A stretch of DNA of 64,000 nucleotides from Chloranthus sessilifolius (GCA_021018995.1 CM037588.1:38933000-38996999); one strand, 5' to 3'; shown: positions 46,629 through 58,039, numbered from the stretch's first letter. The notes: generated from the sequence alone by a model not told the origin. Program-made: numbers and translations.

Positions 46629-47610
46629 TGATGGGGACCTCAAGATCAAGGGCATTCGATTCGGACCGAGAAATTGTCCCTCTGCAGAAGAAGCAGAAAA
46701 GGAGCCGAAACGGGAGAGCTGAAAAGAGAAACCAATAGGCTCACTGCCTATATTCGCTCGAGCGAACACCATCTTCGCTCGAGCGAGAATGTTTAAAGAA
46801 ATTTTCTGGAAAACTCGCCTCCAGCGAGCAACGCTTGTCGCTCAAGCGAGACACGTCGAGTAGTGTTAGTTTTAGTCATATTTTCTATTTTCTTTTGAAT
46901 TCGAATGTTATTTTAGGGTAGTTTCGTAATATTTATGTTTTAAGGTTTTTCTGTTTTGAGATCTCTTATATAAGGTAATTATAACATTATAAAAGGAAGT
47001 TGATTATTGAATGGAAATTTGAGAGCTTGCTTTTGTGCAAACCCTAGAAGACTTGTGAAGAGTTTTCGATTGAAGGAGCGAATCTTTCAAAACCTAAGGT
47101 GTGTTCATTCATTTTTCATGCGACTTAGTGTGAAGCCGAAGTACAACCTTGGTGCAAAGCTTCGGAAACCTTGATGTGATGCCTTGGACCTCTATCTTCT
47201 TGTTCTATCTTTTCTCTAATATTTATCGGGTAATATCCATTCTATTTGTTTCTTTATAAATCCCAAAACCCTAAAATATTGTTAGTTTAAATCTTTTGAT
47301 CTACTCTTTTGATTACTTTATTCCCTTGCGCCTTCATTTCCCCAAATCTTTGAGGAGTCAAGAGACGACACCATAATTGTCGCTTGATGCCCTAAACTAG
47401 ATCGAAACTCAATTCCTTCATCGGATCCGTTTTTCTTGATCGGGAATATAAATGCATGTGAACGCTAAATTAAATTAACCTAATTGTTTTATTGAACTCA
47501 TTAAATTAATTTGATGTGTTGGGTGAATTTCAGATATTTTGGTGTTCAATTAAATCTAAGGTTAATCCCAAATTTGCGTCATTTAGGGTTTTAGCATTTG
47601 TCCCACATCA
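46629..47610 (+). repeat. 3' LTR of element B
   Basis: 982 bases, preceded by the purine tract CAGGGAGAAT. Palindrome pairs with TTCGCTCGAGCGAA cores lie at about 46750-46850. TATATAA is at 46967-46973. Confidence 0.85.
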
Positions 47611-48077
47611 CTTTATGGGTTAGAGTTCCTCTACTCGTGCCCGTGGTAGTACCTATACCGGTGGAAGATACCGTACCCACTGTGAATCCGAGTACTTCCA
47701 TCCTTAGGGAAGACTCGATTGATGACGCTATTGACGATCCCGAAACCGTTGAAGAGCCCGAGTGCGTTGAAGCTCGAGTATCCGCGAAAGGCCCTACCTA
47801 GCCCGAGACCGTTGAAAAGTCCGAGATCGATGAAGAGCAAGTATCTGTGATAATGTCTATCGATCCCATGACCCCCAGGTCATAGGATCGTGTTGGTTGT
47901 GTGTTGACGTTGATTTTCGTTGGCGTATCAAAGATAAATCGGATCTCACCCAAGTCAAATCCGGTTTATTTATCTAAGCCGCGTCCAGTTGTGATTCCCA
48001 ACAGTGTTCTTGACCTCCACGCAGAATATCAATTTCGGCCAAAGTTTGAGGTCGAACGGTTTCAAAGTAAAGGGGAT

Positions 48078-48722
48078 TGATGCGGAATCTAGATCTGCAT
48101 GTTGGAATCGTGGCAAAGTCAAGAAGACGAGGAGATTAAAGAGAAAGTGGACCCGTGAATGGGCTTTTAAACGGCTCATGAAAGAGTCATCGTTATACGA
48201 CGAACGTCTGTGAAAATAAGGGCTTTCGGTTTTTGTGAACACTGTAGACGACGAACGTTCGTTAACAAAGGACGGACATCTGTGAATACAGGACGGGCGC
48301 CCGTGAGCTTCGTCCGCAAGTTGCCAGAATTACGAGTTTTAAGGCAAAAAACTTCCCATTTAGAGTTTTAACTTTTTAGGACTTTCTTATTTCTAGTTTT
48401 AGGGTTTTCTTAACCTATATAAAGACATGTAAAGACTTTATTTTAGGGAGTTTATGATGCATGAAAATTTAAGGTTGCTTTTGTGCATCTTGTGAAAGAG
48501 TGAATCTTTCGTAGAAAACTTGTGAAGAGGTTTCTCCTTTGAGGAATGATTCTTCAAAGCTATCGTTGGTGCAAAGCCGACAAGCCTTTGTGGAGCGAAT
48601 CCGAAGATCTTCTATCTTATTCTTCTTTTATTTTTCTTATTTTAATTGAAGATTGAGACCCCTAACCCCTATCGTGCGAGATTTATGCTATTGTAGGATT
48701 AGCATCGTTTTTTCTTGCACCA
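48078..48722 (+). repeat. 3' LTR of element A
   Basis: 645 bases from TGATGCGGAATCTAG to TCTTGCACCA. A TATA box (AACCTATATAAAGACATG) lies near 48412. GACGTCC-derived palindromes lie at about 48190-48305. Confidence 0.8.
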
Positions 48723-48727
48723 AATAG

Positions 48728-51700
48728 TATACTGAAATTTGTCCTTGGTGGTACAACAAGTTACCGTAACCAGAATAAATGTGCATTTTCCTTGACTTTG
48801 TGTCTAGGACAGCCTTTGTTCTCCAGTTCCCCCCCCCCCTTGTTTCCCATAGTTCGTGGCTTTGAGATAATTTGATGAATGAAACTTGCAAATTATCTAA
48901 ACATAGTTGTACTTTCTTTCCATAGCTGAAGTGATAGTTTCTTCTCTTTTCATCATTGTCTACTTTGATGATTGAGGACCTGGTTGTGTTTTGATTTGGA
49001 GTAGCCATCATGACATAGGCTGTTTCTGTTGTCACACCATATGTTTTCTGACAATTCCTTTGCAAACCACCTGAATCTGATTTCTTTGTTCAATTTCCCA
49101 TTAATTTAGATCTAGACCCGCTACGTGCTTTCATGTTTTGTCTCTAACCTTTGCATACTTCCCTAACCTCGATATGAGCATAACCTCTGGAAATATGATC
49201 CTACTTGCTACCCAATCACTGGAACTTCAAGGATAACACTTCCCTATGCAGTTAATAGGTGGATAGGGTAACCTGATGGAGTATTGGGTGTCCATTCTCT
49301 GAGGCTTTGACCTCAAACGTCATTGTATCATTGATGGAGAGAGTAGAAAAAACTTTGTAAGAGTCCTTGATTTTGGATCGAAGTGGACATTTGCAGGTTA
49401 TGTGAAAAGGACTACTTTTGCATTAGATCCCAGTCCATTCTATAAAATTTCTGAAGGTGAGGCATAGGTGCTATGTATCCCTGATGAGAATTGTGTGAAT
49501 CATATACCTAGGTTCAGGTTCAGAAAATGTAAAATGTATGGTTGGGAATTTTGGACCTAATGGATCTGAGTTTGTATTTCTCCAACAATGGGCTAGGAAG
49601 GCATGAAAGAACTACCCAGATCTCTATGATCGACAAAGAAATTGTGTGGAGTTCTCCCCTACGACAGTGGAGACAATGAGGTGTTCAACATAAGGGAGTT
49701 TTTTCATCGGCAAAAGTGCTATCAGTATAAAAATGACCAACTTGAGGTCACCTAGATCTTAAATGCATAAAGATTTTTGGTTTCACCATGCACTGCCCTT
49801 GACGAAATTGCTTGAGAGTGGAGGTTGGGTTGACTTATGTCCCTATCCATTTTCATGTCCTCAACTCGGATGTGGTCATTCTGGCAATTTTATAGACACA
49901 CTAGGCAATGTGGAGTGACCACCCATGTTTTTTTCCTTAAAACCCAATGAAACTTTTCCCTTCTTTCGCTTCTCTTGTTTCCCCTTTTTCTTTCTAGTTC
50001 TTTCTCTTATTTCTCTTCCACTCTCCTCTCTTTAATTTTCTTTCTTCTCTCTTCCTCCCTTAATGCTCCAAGCCACCCCTTCCCCTACTTTGATGTTGGC
50101 TAGGGCAGCCGAAATCACCCATCTAATCGGCGATGTTGGCCTGCCTTCGCCTATATCACCGTCCCCGCCTCCTTTGGCCACCTCCTTTATACATTATATA
50201 TTTTAACAATATTCTATTCTTTTCTAGCTCGACAGTTTGTAATATTTAATTATCTATTGTCCTTACCTACTAATTCGTACTCAAGGTATGTATTCTATGT
50301 GTGTCATATATGCCATTGTTAACTCTATTAAAACTAACCTTTTGTCCCTACTCTTTTTAAAAAATGACTATTATATCCTGAAAGGATTATTAATATCCAT
50401 AAGTTCTCAACAAATCCATGTTACAAAAATATTATTTCATCAAGGTAAAGTCAGGGTTATTACAACTCAACTGAAGGGTGCCATCCTGGAGGGTGCCCCC
50501 ATAAAAAGATGAAACATAATAAAAATAATATATATAAACATAGAGAGAGAGAGAGACATACAATGCAAAGGGGGTACCTTTTATAGCGTTCTTTGGAGAT
50601 CCTCGTGCATCAAAGCTCAAGATGTCCTCTCAGTGGGCATTTTGGAGTTTGCTGCATTAAATCAGGGCCCAGGGCTTATGATTCTCTCAGTAGGAATCCT
50701 GGATCCCAGACAAAATTCTCTAGGACGCCACCTTGGAGAGCATCGCCACTGAAAAATTCTCTAGGCCACATGCACTCTATCTTATTGTCACTTTTTTGTA
50801 GCCCAACATTCCGCACCAATAATATGGCAGGTCTAACCGCCATCTTATAGAACATCCCTTCAATCTATGTGGAACTCTTGGGTCACTTCTTGGCCACATA
50901 ACTTGGCAATTGCTCATGCAATAAAAAATTTCACTATGAGAATCATTTTTGAACTTTTAGATCTTTTGAGAAGCAAGGGCGGATATGATTGAACCAAGTA
51001 AATTTCAAGAGTTAAGACTGACCAGATCACCCTCCATTGGCCAGGTAGTAGATTCCAATAAAAATGTGATAACACGTCCAATTGAACTCTTGTGTATGGA
51101 TAGAGTCTCCATTACCTTGCTAAATGAAAATTTACCAATTCTTGAGTACCCTTACCATCCCTATACCGATTTTTCGCACATCAATTACCATCCACACTAA
51201 GGCCACTAACCCCCTTTTGGATGTGTTAAGTTTCTACAATCCAGTCACCGTGTATCCTCAAATCATGTTGGAATACGAAGCATGTTATGCCATGATGATC
51301 ACCCTATCTCAAAGAAAGATTCAAATCTTTGGGCAGAATGATGATAAAGCTCATCCCGTAATTCCAATATCAACAGATGCCAATCAAATTTTCCAAGTTT
51401 TGCTGATTCAGCTATTTGTTAAGATCCCGGGAAATGACACGTTCCTATGTACTTAGAGCCTTTCCATGTTTATCACTCTTATATTGTTTGATCCGTGATT
51501 CATATTAGAGAGCCACCAACTCCTCCCCGATCTACCCAAATGAACTAGGGTCCAATGAAGGCCCCTTACATGTACCACCATATCTGCATCCAGGGTGATA
51601 CCCCTGCGTGATACCCTTCTGTAAGCTCACACTAATTGGATTCTTTGCTAGCTTCAGAATTTATAACTTCTTTAAGCTGAGGTAGAATTCAATCGTCTTA

Positions 51701-51994
51701 GTAATTTCCATCCCCAAGTAACTCATAATGCTCGAAGCAATTACATAGATGGATCTCCTCAATAAGAATATATTTCTATTTTTATAAACACTCTATCCAT
51801 GTGATCATATATTCCTTCTACGATTAAGCAGCCAACTTTGCATTTATTTTTGTTCTTGTTGTTGGTTTAGTTTTGATGTGAAATTTAGGATTCTTTCATG
51901 GTTTTGAATACAATAAATGTTCAAGGGGCAGTCTTTTGACTGTTTTTCATCCTCAATTCTCTACAGTGCACTGATCAGTTTTTACCGTATGCAG
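48728..51994 (+). other. Intron text, nothing recognised
   Basis: AT-rich with pyrimidine-rich patches (49945-50050) and a GAGAGAGA run near 50543. No gene or repeat family is recognised. Confidence 0.5.
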
Positions 51995-52102
51995 CTGCTC
52001 TCTGGTGGAAAACATGACTTTGATGTTGATGATTTAAGAAGTAACACACGATATACCGGTGGCTATTCTGAGGGGAGTAGAACAATCAAGCTCTTTTGGG
52101 AG
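51995..52102 (+). CDS. UPL7: UPL7-like exon (end of visible HECT)
   Basis: The acceptor is CGTATGCAG ending at 51994 and the donor is GGGAG|GTACAT at 52103. The 108 bases (36 codons) read [18 protein letters not shown] then [18 protein letters not shown]. In HECT ligases L-x-SG-x-x-x-(I/F)D-(V)-x-D(L/W) followed by Y-x-GGY and (I)-x-x-FW precedes the C-lobe. The next exon should begin with V-(L/M)-K-G-F and end with the catalytic Cys region. I could not find it in 52103-64000, so either the next intron is over 11.9 kb or the gene is cut here. Confidence 0.9.
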
Positions 52103-52879
52103 GTACATTTGCAATAGTTTAATGTTTTAACTTTGTTATTGTGATGTTTTTTTTCCTTCCATTATCATCCTTATGGATCCCTCTACAAGGTTTTCAAGAG
52201 AAATATCAAAGCTCCTACTGAGGCTCCATTGAGAAAATTCCAATAAAAATATTGTATGGTTTTGGTCTCCATTATAAGCTTCTCAAAAAAACCAAAGGAA
52301 CTAATTTCTATTCAATATCAAAACCCTTAACTAATTTCATTTCTGGTATATCATATTATAATAAAACAAAAGAGGAACTATAATCTAGTATTTAATCACA
52401 ATCATATTTTACCAACTCGTATTTCAAGAGTGTGACTAATATTTTATAGGTCCAAAAGTATCCCAAATCTCGTAACACAAACTCTATCCCTTAATGCTAA
52501 TTTCCAATTCCTTTATTTCCAAATTATACCAATAACAATAAATTTTCTTCCTAATCCGGTCACTAGTCTTTCGCCTATATTTTGAAGCCTCATACTGCAT
52601 TCCATAGAATTTATATAATATCGTTGAAGGTCTGGAAGTGTTCTCTTCGAAATGAGTTATAGAACACTCAAATTGGATTCCTGTGCACATTGTTCTGCTT
52701 CTCGGAATTCATCGCATCACAACTACTAATATGTAGTCCACTTCTTTATGAATATGTAGTTATAGACTATTTTAATCTTCAATACTGTATCATTACTAAA
52801 TGGGTACGTACCATCCTGATTCACCAGTCTTCATATTTCAGGACTGTTGATTAGGAATAGGCCTTAGTTTAAGTACCTT

Positions 52880-53090
52880 GAGGAAACTAAAATATAATGC
52901 ATTGATTATTCTCATTGCATACCGGAGAGAGTTCATTTCATAGCAGTGTGGAAATATGTTCCCCAGGTAGTGGCGGTACAACAATGGCTCTAGGTGCTGG
53001 ACTGGATTGATCCCCCAGAGTTCAGGGTATGAAATGAACTCTCTCCGGTATGCAATGAGAATAATCAATGCATTATATTTTAGTTTCCTC
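52880..53090. repeat. Perfect 63-bp inverted repeat with 85-base loop
   Basis: Arm 1 is 52880-52942 (starts GAGGAAACTAAAATATAATG) and arm 2 is 53028-53090 (ends CATTATATTTTAGTTTCCTC). They are exact reverse complements over all 63 bases. The loop is 52943-53027. The phrase GAGTTCAGG occurs just inside arm 2 (53019-53026) and just outside it (53092-53100). No terminal motif of a known MITE is evident. Confidence 0.97.
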
Positions 53091-53858
53091 GGAGTTCAGG
53101 AGCACGACTATATACCTTATAGTTAGATTATCTTTTAATACGTTTAAAAATTTAGTACTGCAAATTTTTTTAAATTTGAAATATGCTCGTATTTGTGAGT
53201 CATGCACTGCATGGTTCTTGATACCAATACCAGTCCTGAGTCTTGTCCACAATCAACACGACTGCCATTGGTGATTTAAAGGATTCTGATATTTGCGGTT
53301 GGGAGGTAGCTTGATTCTAGTCGAGTTATGAAAAATCATCTTGTCACCTTAAATCAACTAAAAGTAAGGTATTGTAATCCTTCAATCAGCATTTGAATAA
53401 TCGGTATTCCCCATTCTTTTACCAACTGATTGTTCTTCCGGTCCTTAGTAAATGGAGCATTCAATTTGCCTGAATGTTTTGAGGAATCTTTGAAAATTAA
53501 TTAGGGCATATACTAGAGATAACTTTTTCATTTATATATTTAGGTAATTCTCATGCTCAAAATGCTATGTTTTTTCTCTTTTGCTCTCACTTATGATTTT
53601 AATATCACTTGAAAACAATAGCATATGTGTGAACATGGATAACTATGTCACACATTATTTTTTCTATCACCATCAAGGCATAATTCAACTAATTAAAATG
53701 GATGTATTGTACACTGTGTCGTAAGTAATTGTCAATTCCGAAAGATGGATTAGGAATGCATATGGTTGAAGATTAAAAAATTATAATTAAGAATTTTTTT
53801 AAAAAAAATTTTATCCGCATTCGATGGTTCAACATCATTGAAAAACAAGTAATGAATT

Positions 53859-54492
53859 TGTTGAAATTTAGTCCCACATTGGGTAAATTATAGCCTCATC
53901 TCTCCCCTTGTAATATCTTGGGCCCCTCCACTCATAACCAATTCGTTTTGAGTTGGATGCACAAATTTATCATAGTATCAGACCAGAACTTTCTCCACTC
54001 CACATCACCCAGTTCAATTGCCCACGTAACTTGGCTCAATCCTTTATCATGGTATCAGAGCAGGCCTTTCTCCACTCCACGCCACCCAATTCAATTGTCC
54101 ATGTGATTTGGCTTAGTCCGGCCGACACGTGCGGGGGCGTGTTGAAGTTTAGTCCTACGTTGGACAAACTATAGCCTTGCCTATCCCTTATAATAACCTG
54201 GGCCTCTCAACTCAAAACCAATTGGCAATGAGTGGAGGGGCCCAGGATATTATAAGCGATAGGCAAGGCTATAGGACTAAACTTCAACACGCCCCTGCAC
54301 GTGTTGGCCGGACTGAGTGAATCACATGGATAATTGAATTGGGTAGCGTGGAGTGGAGAAGGGCCTGCTCTGATACCATGATAAATTTGAGTATCTATCT
54401 CAAAACCAATTGGCTATGATTGGAGGGGCGTAGGATATCATAAGGGGAGTGACAAGGCTATAATTTACCAGGTGTGGGACTAAACTTCAACA
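53859..54492. mobile_element. Pair of TRIM elements in opposite orientation
   Basis: A plus-strand copy runs from LTR start TGTTGAAATTTAGTCCCACA (53859) through a primer site TGGTATCAGAGCAGG (54050-54064) and a purine tract GCGGGGGCG to a second LTR start TGTTGAAGTTTAGTCC (54140). A minus-strand copy mirrors it, with LTR ends CTTCAACA at 54289 and 54492 and a mirrored primer site CCTGCTCTGATACCA near 54366-54380. The two share a hairpin-like LTR region at 54140-54289. LTRs of about 100 bases and no coding space mark it as a TRIM. The primer-site region of the plus copy is itself duplicated (period about 78, from 53969). Broken fossil. Confidence 0.7.
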
Positions 54493-54497
54493 GGATT

Positions 54498-54826
54498 ATC
54501 CTTGAGCATTGGCTTCTTTAAATTTTTTAAAAGAAAGCAAGGGGGCATATTAGCGACCAGCGCGGAAAAGGAGCTGAAGGTTCCAAGAAAGTAGAAAATA
54601 ACATATTAAATGTAAATGTTGACTTAGTATGGAAATATCTCTAAGATCTCAATATAATATCATCCCTGAGCATTGGCTTCTTTAAATTTTTTAAAACAAA
54701 GCATGGGGGCATATTAGTGACCGGCACGGAAAAGGAGCTGAAGGTTCCAAGAAAGTAGAAAATAACATATTAAATGTAAATGTTGACTTATTATGGAAAT
54801 ATCTCTAAGTTCTCAATATAATATCT
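54498..54826 (+). repeat. Two-copy 164-bp tandem duplication
   Basis: Unit 1 starts at 54498 (ATCCTTGAGCATTGGCTTCT) and unit 2 at 54662 (ATCCCTGAGCATTGGCTTCT). They differ at roughly ten positions by eye. Both contain GGCATATTAG and AAAAGGAGCTGAAGGTTCC. No coding content. Confidence 0.93.
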
Positions 54827-54829
54827 GCC

Positions 54830-55300
54830 CTTGAACATCTTCCTTTTCCATTCATCCATTAAACTTCTTGCCTGGGTCTTCCTTAATCCATAAATTATTA
54901 AATTAAAACTTTGTGCAAACCAAGCTAGGGTTTTCTTGTCCTTTATGGTGCCTGTTGTACCAATAGGAACCACAACATAAAAAAGTTGCACTGTCCTCAA
55001 TGGTAATTATGTCACATACCTTTTCCGTATGCCTAAACTCTTTTTTGATGCAGATACTGGAGTTAGAAGATTCATAAAATTTTCCTTTTACAAATTTGGA
55101 GAAGCTTTATTCCATATTGATTTCCCTTCACATGCACGTCCATGTTTCTTCAACAATAAAGTTGGTGGACATATCCAAGAAGGGAGGCCAAAAGACTTCC
55201 TTTTTCCATCACTCTAACCATTCTCTATGCAAGATAGGGATCGAATGCCAAGTCTACTAACTGGATATGAGTTCTGGAAATAAAATTTGTTAATGGCATT
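54830..55300. other. Unrecognised stretch with short open frames
   Basis: Open frames of 60-70 codons exist on both strands (54791-55000 minus, 55029-55217 plus). Neither matches a family I know, and there is no supporting start context. I treat this as non-coding or decayed element text. Confidence 0.3.
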
Positions 55301-55305
55301 TTTGT

Positions 55306-56260
55306 GATTGATGTGTTAGATCTTAGATTGATGCCAGTTTTAATCCATGTGAGGAAGATGAAACTGTTAGAATACGCATTAGAAGATTGTGGTGTACACA
55401 TATATTGGGTGTATGCATACTCGTTTACCCACTTATCCAACTTTTTTTATTTTGTGCTTCTCGATATCCGTGAGATTGTAAGTATTGGTATAAATATTAA
55501 TAATAGGAGGGTTTGGGTTACAATAACCTAACCTGACTTTCCCCTAATCTCTCTTCTTCTTCTTCGTCCTCCTTCCTTCTTCCTTGAAACCCTAACTCTA
55601 ACTTGGTATCAGAGCAGGGATCCCTTCATTTTACACCTCTCTGCTGACGTCATCTCAAGTTGCAGTGATGTCAGCTTGGTAAAAACTTTGCCCAAAATCG
55701 AAGATGGAAGGTAGGGTTGTGAAGTTTGTGTGATGATTTGAGTTTTTATGCCCCTAATTGATGTCGATTGTGTGTATCAGGTGTGTATTTCTGGGATTTT
55801 TTTAAAATCACATGGTACTGTGACCAATGCTTGTGCTTTTCTCTCTCGTACCGTATGACCAGTTTGGGCTGATTGTATAATCAGCAGTAAGTTTCAAGGA
55901 GCTGTTAGGCTGTATTCCTTGTTTGTTGGTGTGATTTCTCGGTATGGGACACACTAAGTTGCCTATAGGTGGTAGTGGTGATGGATTACATGGGTTGCAA
56001 ATCACCACTGTGAAGTTTGATGGGGCAAATTACCGTTGTTAGATCTATTCTCTCGATCTATGTCAACTTAGCACATACTCTCATGTGTATTGTGTGTGCC
56101 AAGTGTACGATATGGGTATGTGTGATTATTGTTGGTTGGTTTCCTATGGTTAGAAAGTCCACATATCTTACTTGGGAACTAAGTTTTATATTCATGGAAA
56201 GTGCAGGACGGACAACCGTCGGTTCACCATAATGCTGTTCTTCTTCATCCTTTTGTTCTT
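55306..56260 (+). mobile_element. Ty1-copia fragment (LTR, primer site, gag start)
   Basis: LTR-like text starts near TGTTAGATCTTAG (55313) and ends in CCTAACTCTAA before a tRNA-Met primer site TTGGTATCAGAGCAGG (55603-55618). After a leader, LQITTVKFDGANYR near 55995-56040 is the typical start of copia gag. The text then stops matching. Broken fossil. The right limit is uncertain. Confidence 0.6.
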
Positions 56261-56957
56261 CCGATGGAGTTTTTATCTCTTGTATACTGACCTTGGATTT
56301 GCTTCTGACTTGCATTGGGAATGGCTTGTTTGATGGATAAAGAGAACGGTTGTTGTTGTTGTTCTTTGAGGAAGATGATGGCTCTTGACAAATAAGGCCT
56401 TATGATGCGAGACAAAAGCATTAAACCCTAAATGATGCGAGTTGGAATTAACCATAGATTAAGTTGATTAATAAAATATTCGAAATTATCCCAAACACAT
56501 AAATAACTCTATGAATTTAATTAAAACAATTAAATTAATTCCATGTAGCGTTTTGCAGCCATTAAGTTTCCCGATCTAGAAAAACAGATCTGATGAAGGA
56601 TTCGAGTTTCGATCTAGTTTAGGGCATCAAACGACAATTATAGTATCGTCTCTTGACTCTTCGAAGGTTTGGGAAAACGAGGGCTCAAGGGATTAAATGA
56701 ATTAAAAGGGATAAATCAAAATATTCAAAAATTTTAGATTTGGGGTTTAGAAATTTTATCAAACAAGGGAAGATATTACTAGATAATAAATAGCGAAAAT
56801 GATAGAATAGAAGGATAGATCCAAGGCTTCACACCAAGGGTTCCAAGGCATCTAACCAAGGTTGTATGTCGGCTTCACACTAAGTTGCACGAGAAATGAA
56901 GAATCACTCCTCATGTTGTGAAAGAATCGCTCTTTCGGGTGAAAACTCTTTACAAGT

Positions 56958-57864
56958 TGACAAGGAACGCCAAGTTTAGGAGTCGGGGATTTGGGGCAAC
57001 AACAGATTTTTGACGTCAAAAGAAGCGTAGAGGAAGCTCGAGCACCGTAGCCTCAGAGGAGAAACGGATACAAATCGCGAGGGGAACAGTGTCGCAGCGA
57101 GCCCTCGCTCGAGCGATCACTTAAACTCGCTCGAGCGGTTATAATCCTTGCTCGAGCGAGCTACAGCGACGAGATTATATGTAAAACTTTCTTTTTTATG
57201 TTTTATTAGTATTAGAACTCTTTTATTGTGAATTTTATTTTTGGTGGCCTATATATAGAGGCTTGTAAAGACTTTTAGTTAGTTTTTTTATTATTGAATG
57301 AAAGAGAGTTGCTTTTGTGCAAACCCTAGAGAGCTTGTGAAGAGTTTTCAACCGAGGGAGTGAATCCTTCAAACCTTAAGGAGTGAGCAATCGTTTCTCG
57401 TGCGACTTGGTGCAAAGTTGACGTACAGCCGTGGTGTGAAGGTTCGGAAAACCCTTGGTGTGAAGCCTTGGAATCTATCCTTTTATTTCGTCTTTTCTCT
57501 CGTGTTTGTCAGGTATTATTTTCCTTAATTCCGCTGATAAAATCAAAATCCCCAAAATTGTTTCCCTTTGCCAAATTATTCTAAATTTTATTTCATTTAA
57601 AATCCTCGAGGAATCAAATCCGATATTGTAGTTATCGCTTGATGCCCTAAACTAGAACGAATCCCAAGTTCCTTCATCGGAGACGTTTCTCTAGATCGGA
57701 AAATTTTACGTATGCGACATTAAAATGGATTAATCTAATTGTTTTATTAATTTTATTGAATTAATTTTATGTGTTGCTTGATTTTGAATATTTCCGCTAT
57801 TTAGTTCCTTCTAAAAGTTAATCCCAAATTTGCATATTAGGATTTTAGCGTTTGTCCCGTGTCA
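56958..57864 (+). repeat. Solo LTR, plus strand
   Basis: The ends TGACAAGGAACG and CCCGTGTCA are inverted (TGACA/TGTCA), with a perfect 5-base duplication CAAGT at 56953-56957 and 57865-57869. It carries TATATATAGAGGC (TATA box near 57251) and family U5 text TTGATGCCCTAAACTAGAAC. Three CTCGAG-centred palindromes lie at about 57104-57170. There is no internal region, so it is a solo LTR, probably left by LTR-LTR recombination. It sits in the 3' LTR of the minus-strand gag-only element. Confidence 0.9.
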
Positions 57865-58039
57865 CAAGTCTCCTAGGGTTTGCACAAAGCAAACTCCCAA
57901 ATTTTCATTAATCATCAACTCCCTATTACATTGTTTAAAGACCTTATATAGGAGGCCTCACAAAAAAAGGAAACTTAAAACAAATAAACTAAAAAGACAA
58001 GTATGCCCTTAAAACCTAAATTTCGTCAAAATTCACGCA

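Larger units (their letters stand above)
32455..47610 (+). mobile_element. Gag-only LTR element B, split by a hAT
   Basis: The target duplication CTTTA is perfect at 32450-32454 and 47611-47615. The 5' LTR is 32455-33434 and the 3' LTR 46629-47610; both start TGATGGGGAC and end CA(C/T)(G/A)TCA. They differ at roughly 25-30 of their first 250 bases by eye, so the insertion is old, on the order of millions of years at usual plant rates. A primer site TGGTATCAAAGCT lies at 33438-33450. Gag lies at 33553-34530 and the conserved C-terminal block at 34530-35012 and 46401-46628. No pol is present. The hAT at 35013-46392 splits the C-terminal block. Broken, with several breaks. Confidence 0.88.
31736..48722 (+). 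mobile_element. LTR element A (outermost of the four-deep nest)
   Basis: The target duplication AATAG is perfect at 31731-31735 and 48723-48727. The 5' LTR text is 31736-32028 and is much shorter than the 3' LTR at 48078-48722. Both share GCGGAATCTAGATC, GAAAGAGTCATCGTTATACG and the GGACGTCCGTG-type palindromes. A primer site TTGGTATTAGAGG follows the 5' LTR, and a polypurine tract AAAGGGGA lies just before the 3' LTR. Only about 890 bases of internal text remain (32029-32454, 47611-48077), with no pol motif. LTR element B is inserted between these halves. Broken; older than B. Confidence 0.82.
31271..51994 (+). other. Giant UPL7-like intron (20.7 kb) with a four-deep transposon nest
   Basis: The intron is bounded by GT at 31271 and AG at 51993-51994. 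31736-48722 is one nested block of four elements. Removing that block and one copy of its AATAG duplication leaves an intron of about 3.7 kb. 31271-31730 and 48728-51994 are AT-rich intron text in which I recognise no gene or repeat family. Confidence 0.85.
4041..52102 (+). other. UPL7: UPL7-like HECT E3 ubiquitin ligase gene, partial span
   Basis: Five in-phase exons encode about 300 residues of a HECT domain N-lobe and the start of the C-lobe side. The wording matches the plant UPL7 class of HECT ligases, which pass ubiquitin from an E2 to a HECT cysteine and then to a substrate. UPL7-type signatures read in order are [44 protein letters not shown] and [13 protein letters not shown]-like text in the last visible exon. 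Exons join at phases 2-1, 0, 0 and 0 with GT-AG borders and no stop. The 5' exons (N-terminal helical part) and the 3' exon with the catalytic Cys (family motif TSCSRAPLLGF) are not found, so the gene runs out of the window on both sides or is truncated. Family assignment is from memory of Arabidopsis UPL7; the UPL6/UBE3C class is the alternative. Confidence 0.85.

Noticed and set aside
50985-51456. Possible exons upstream of 51995
   Set aside because: The open frames do not match HECT text, and the exon at 31270 joins 51995 directly in the protein.
54791-55217. Small genes on both strands
   Set aside because: Frames of 60-70 codons with no family match, no splice or start support, and an AT-rich context. 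Not supportable as genes.
54050-55618. tRNA-like strings TGGTATCAGAGCAGG as RNA genes
   Set aside because: They are primer-binding sites of LTR or TRIM elements, short and placed just after an LTR end.
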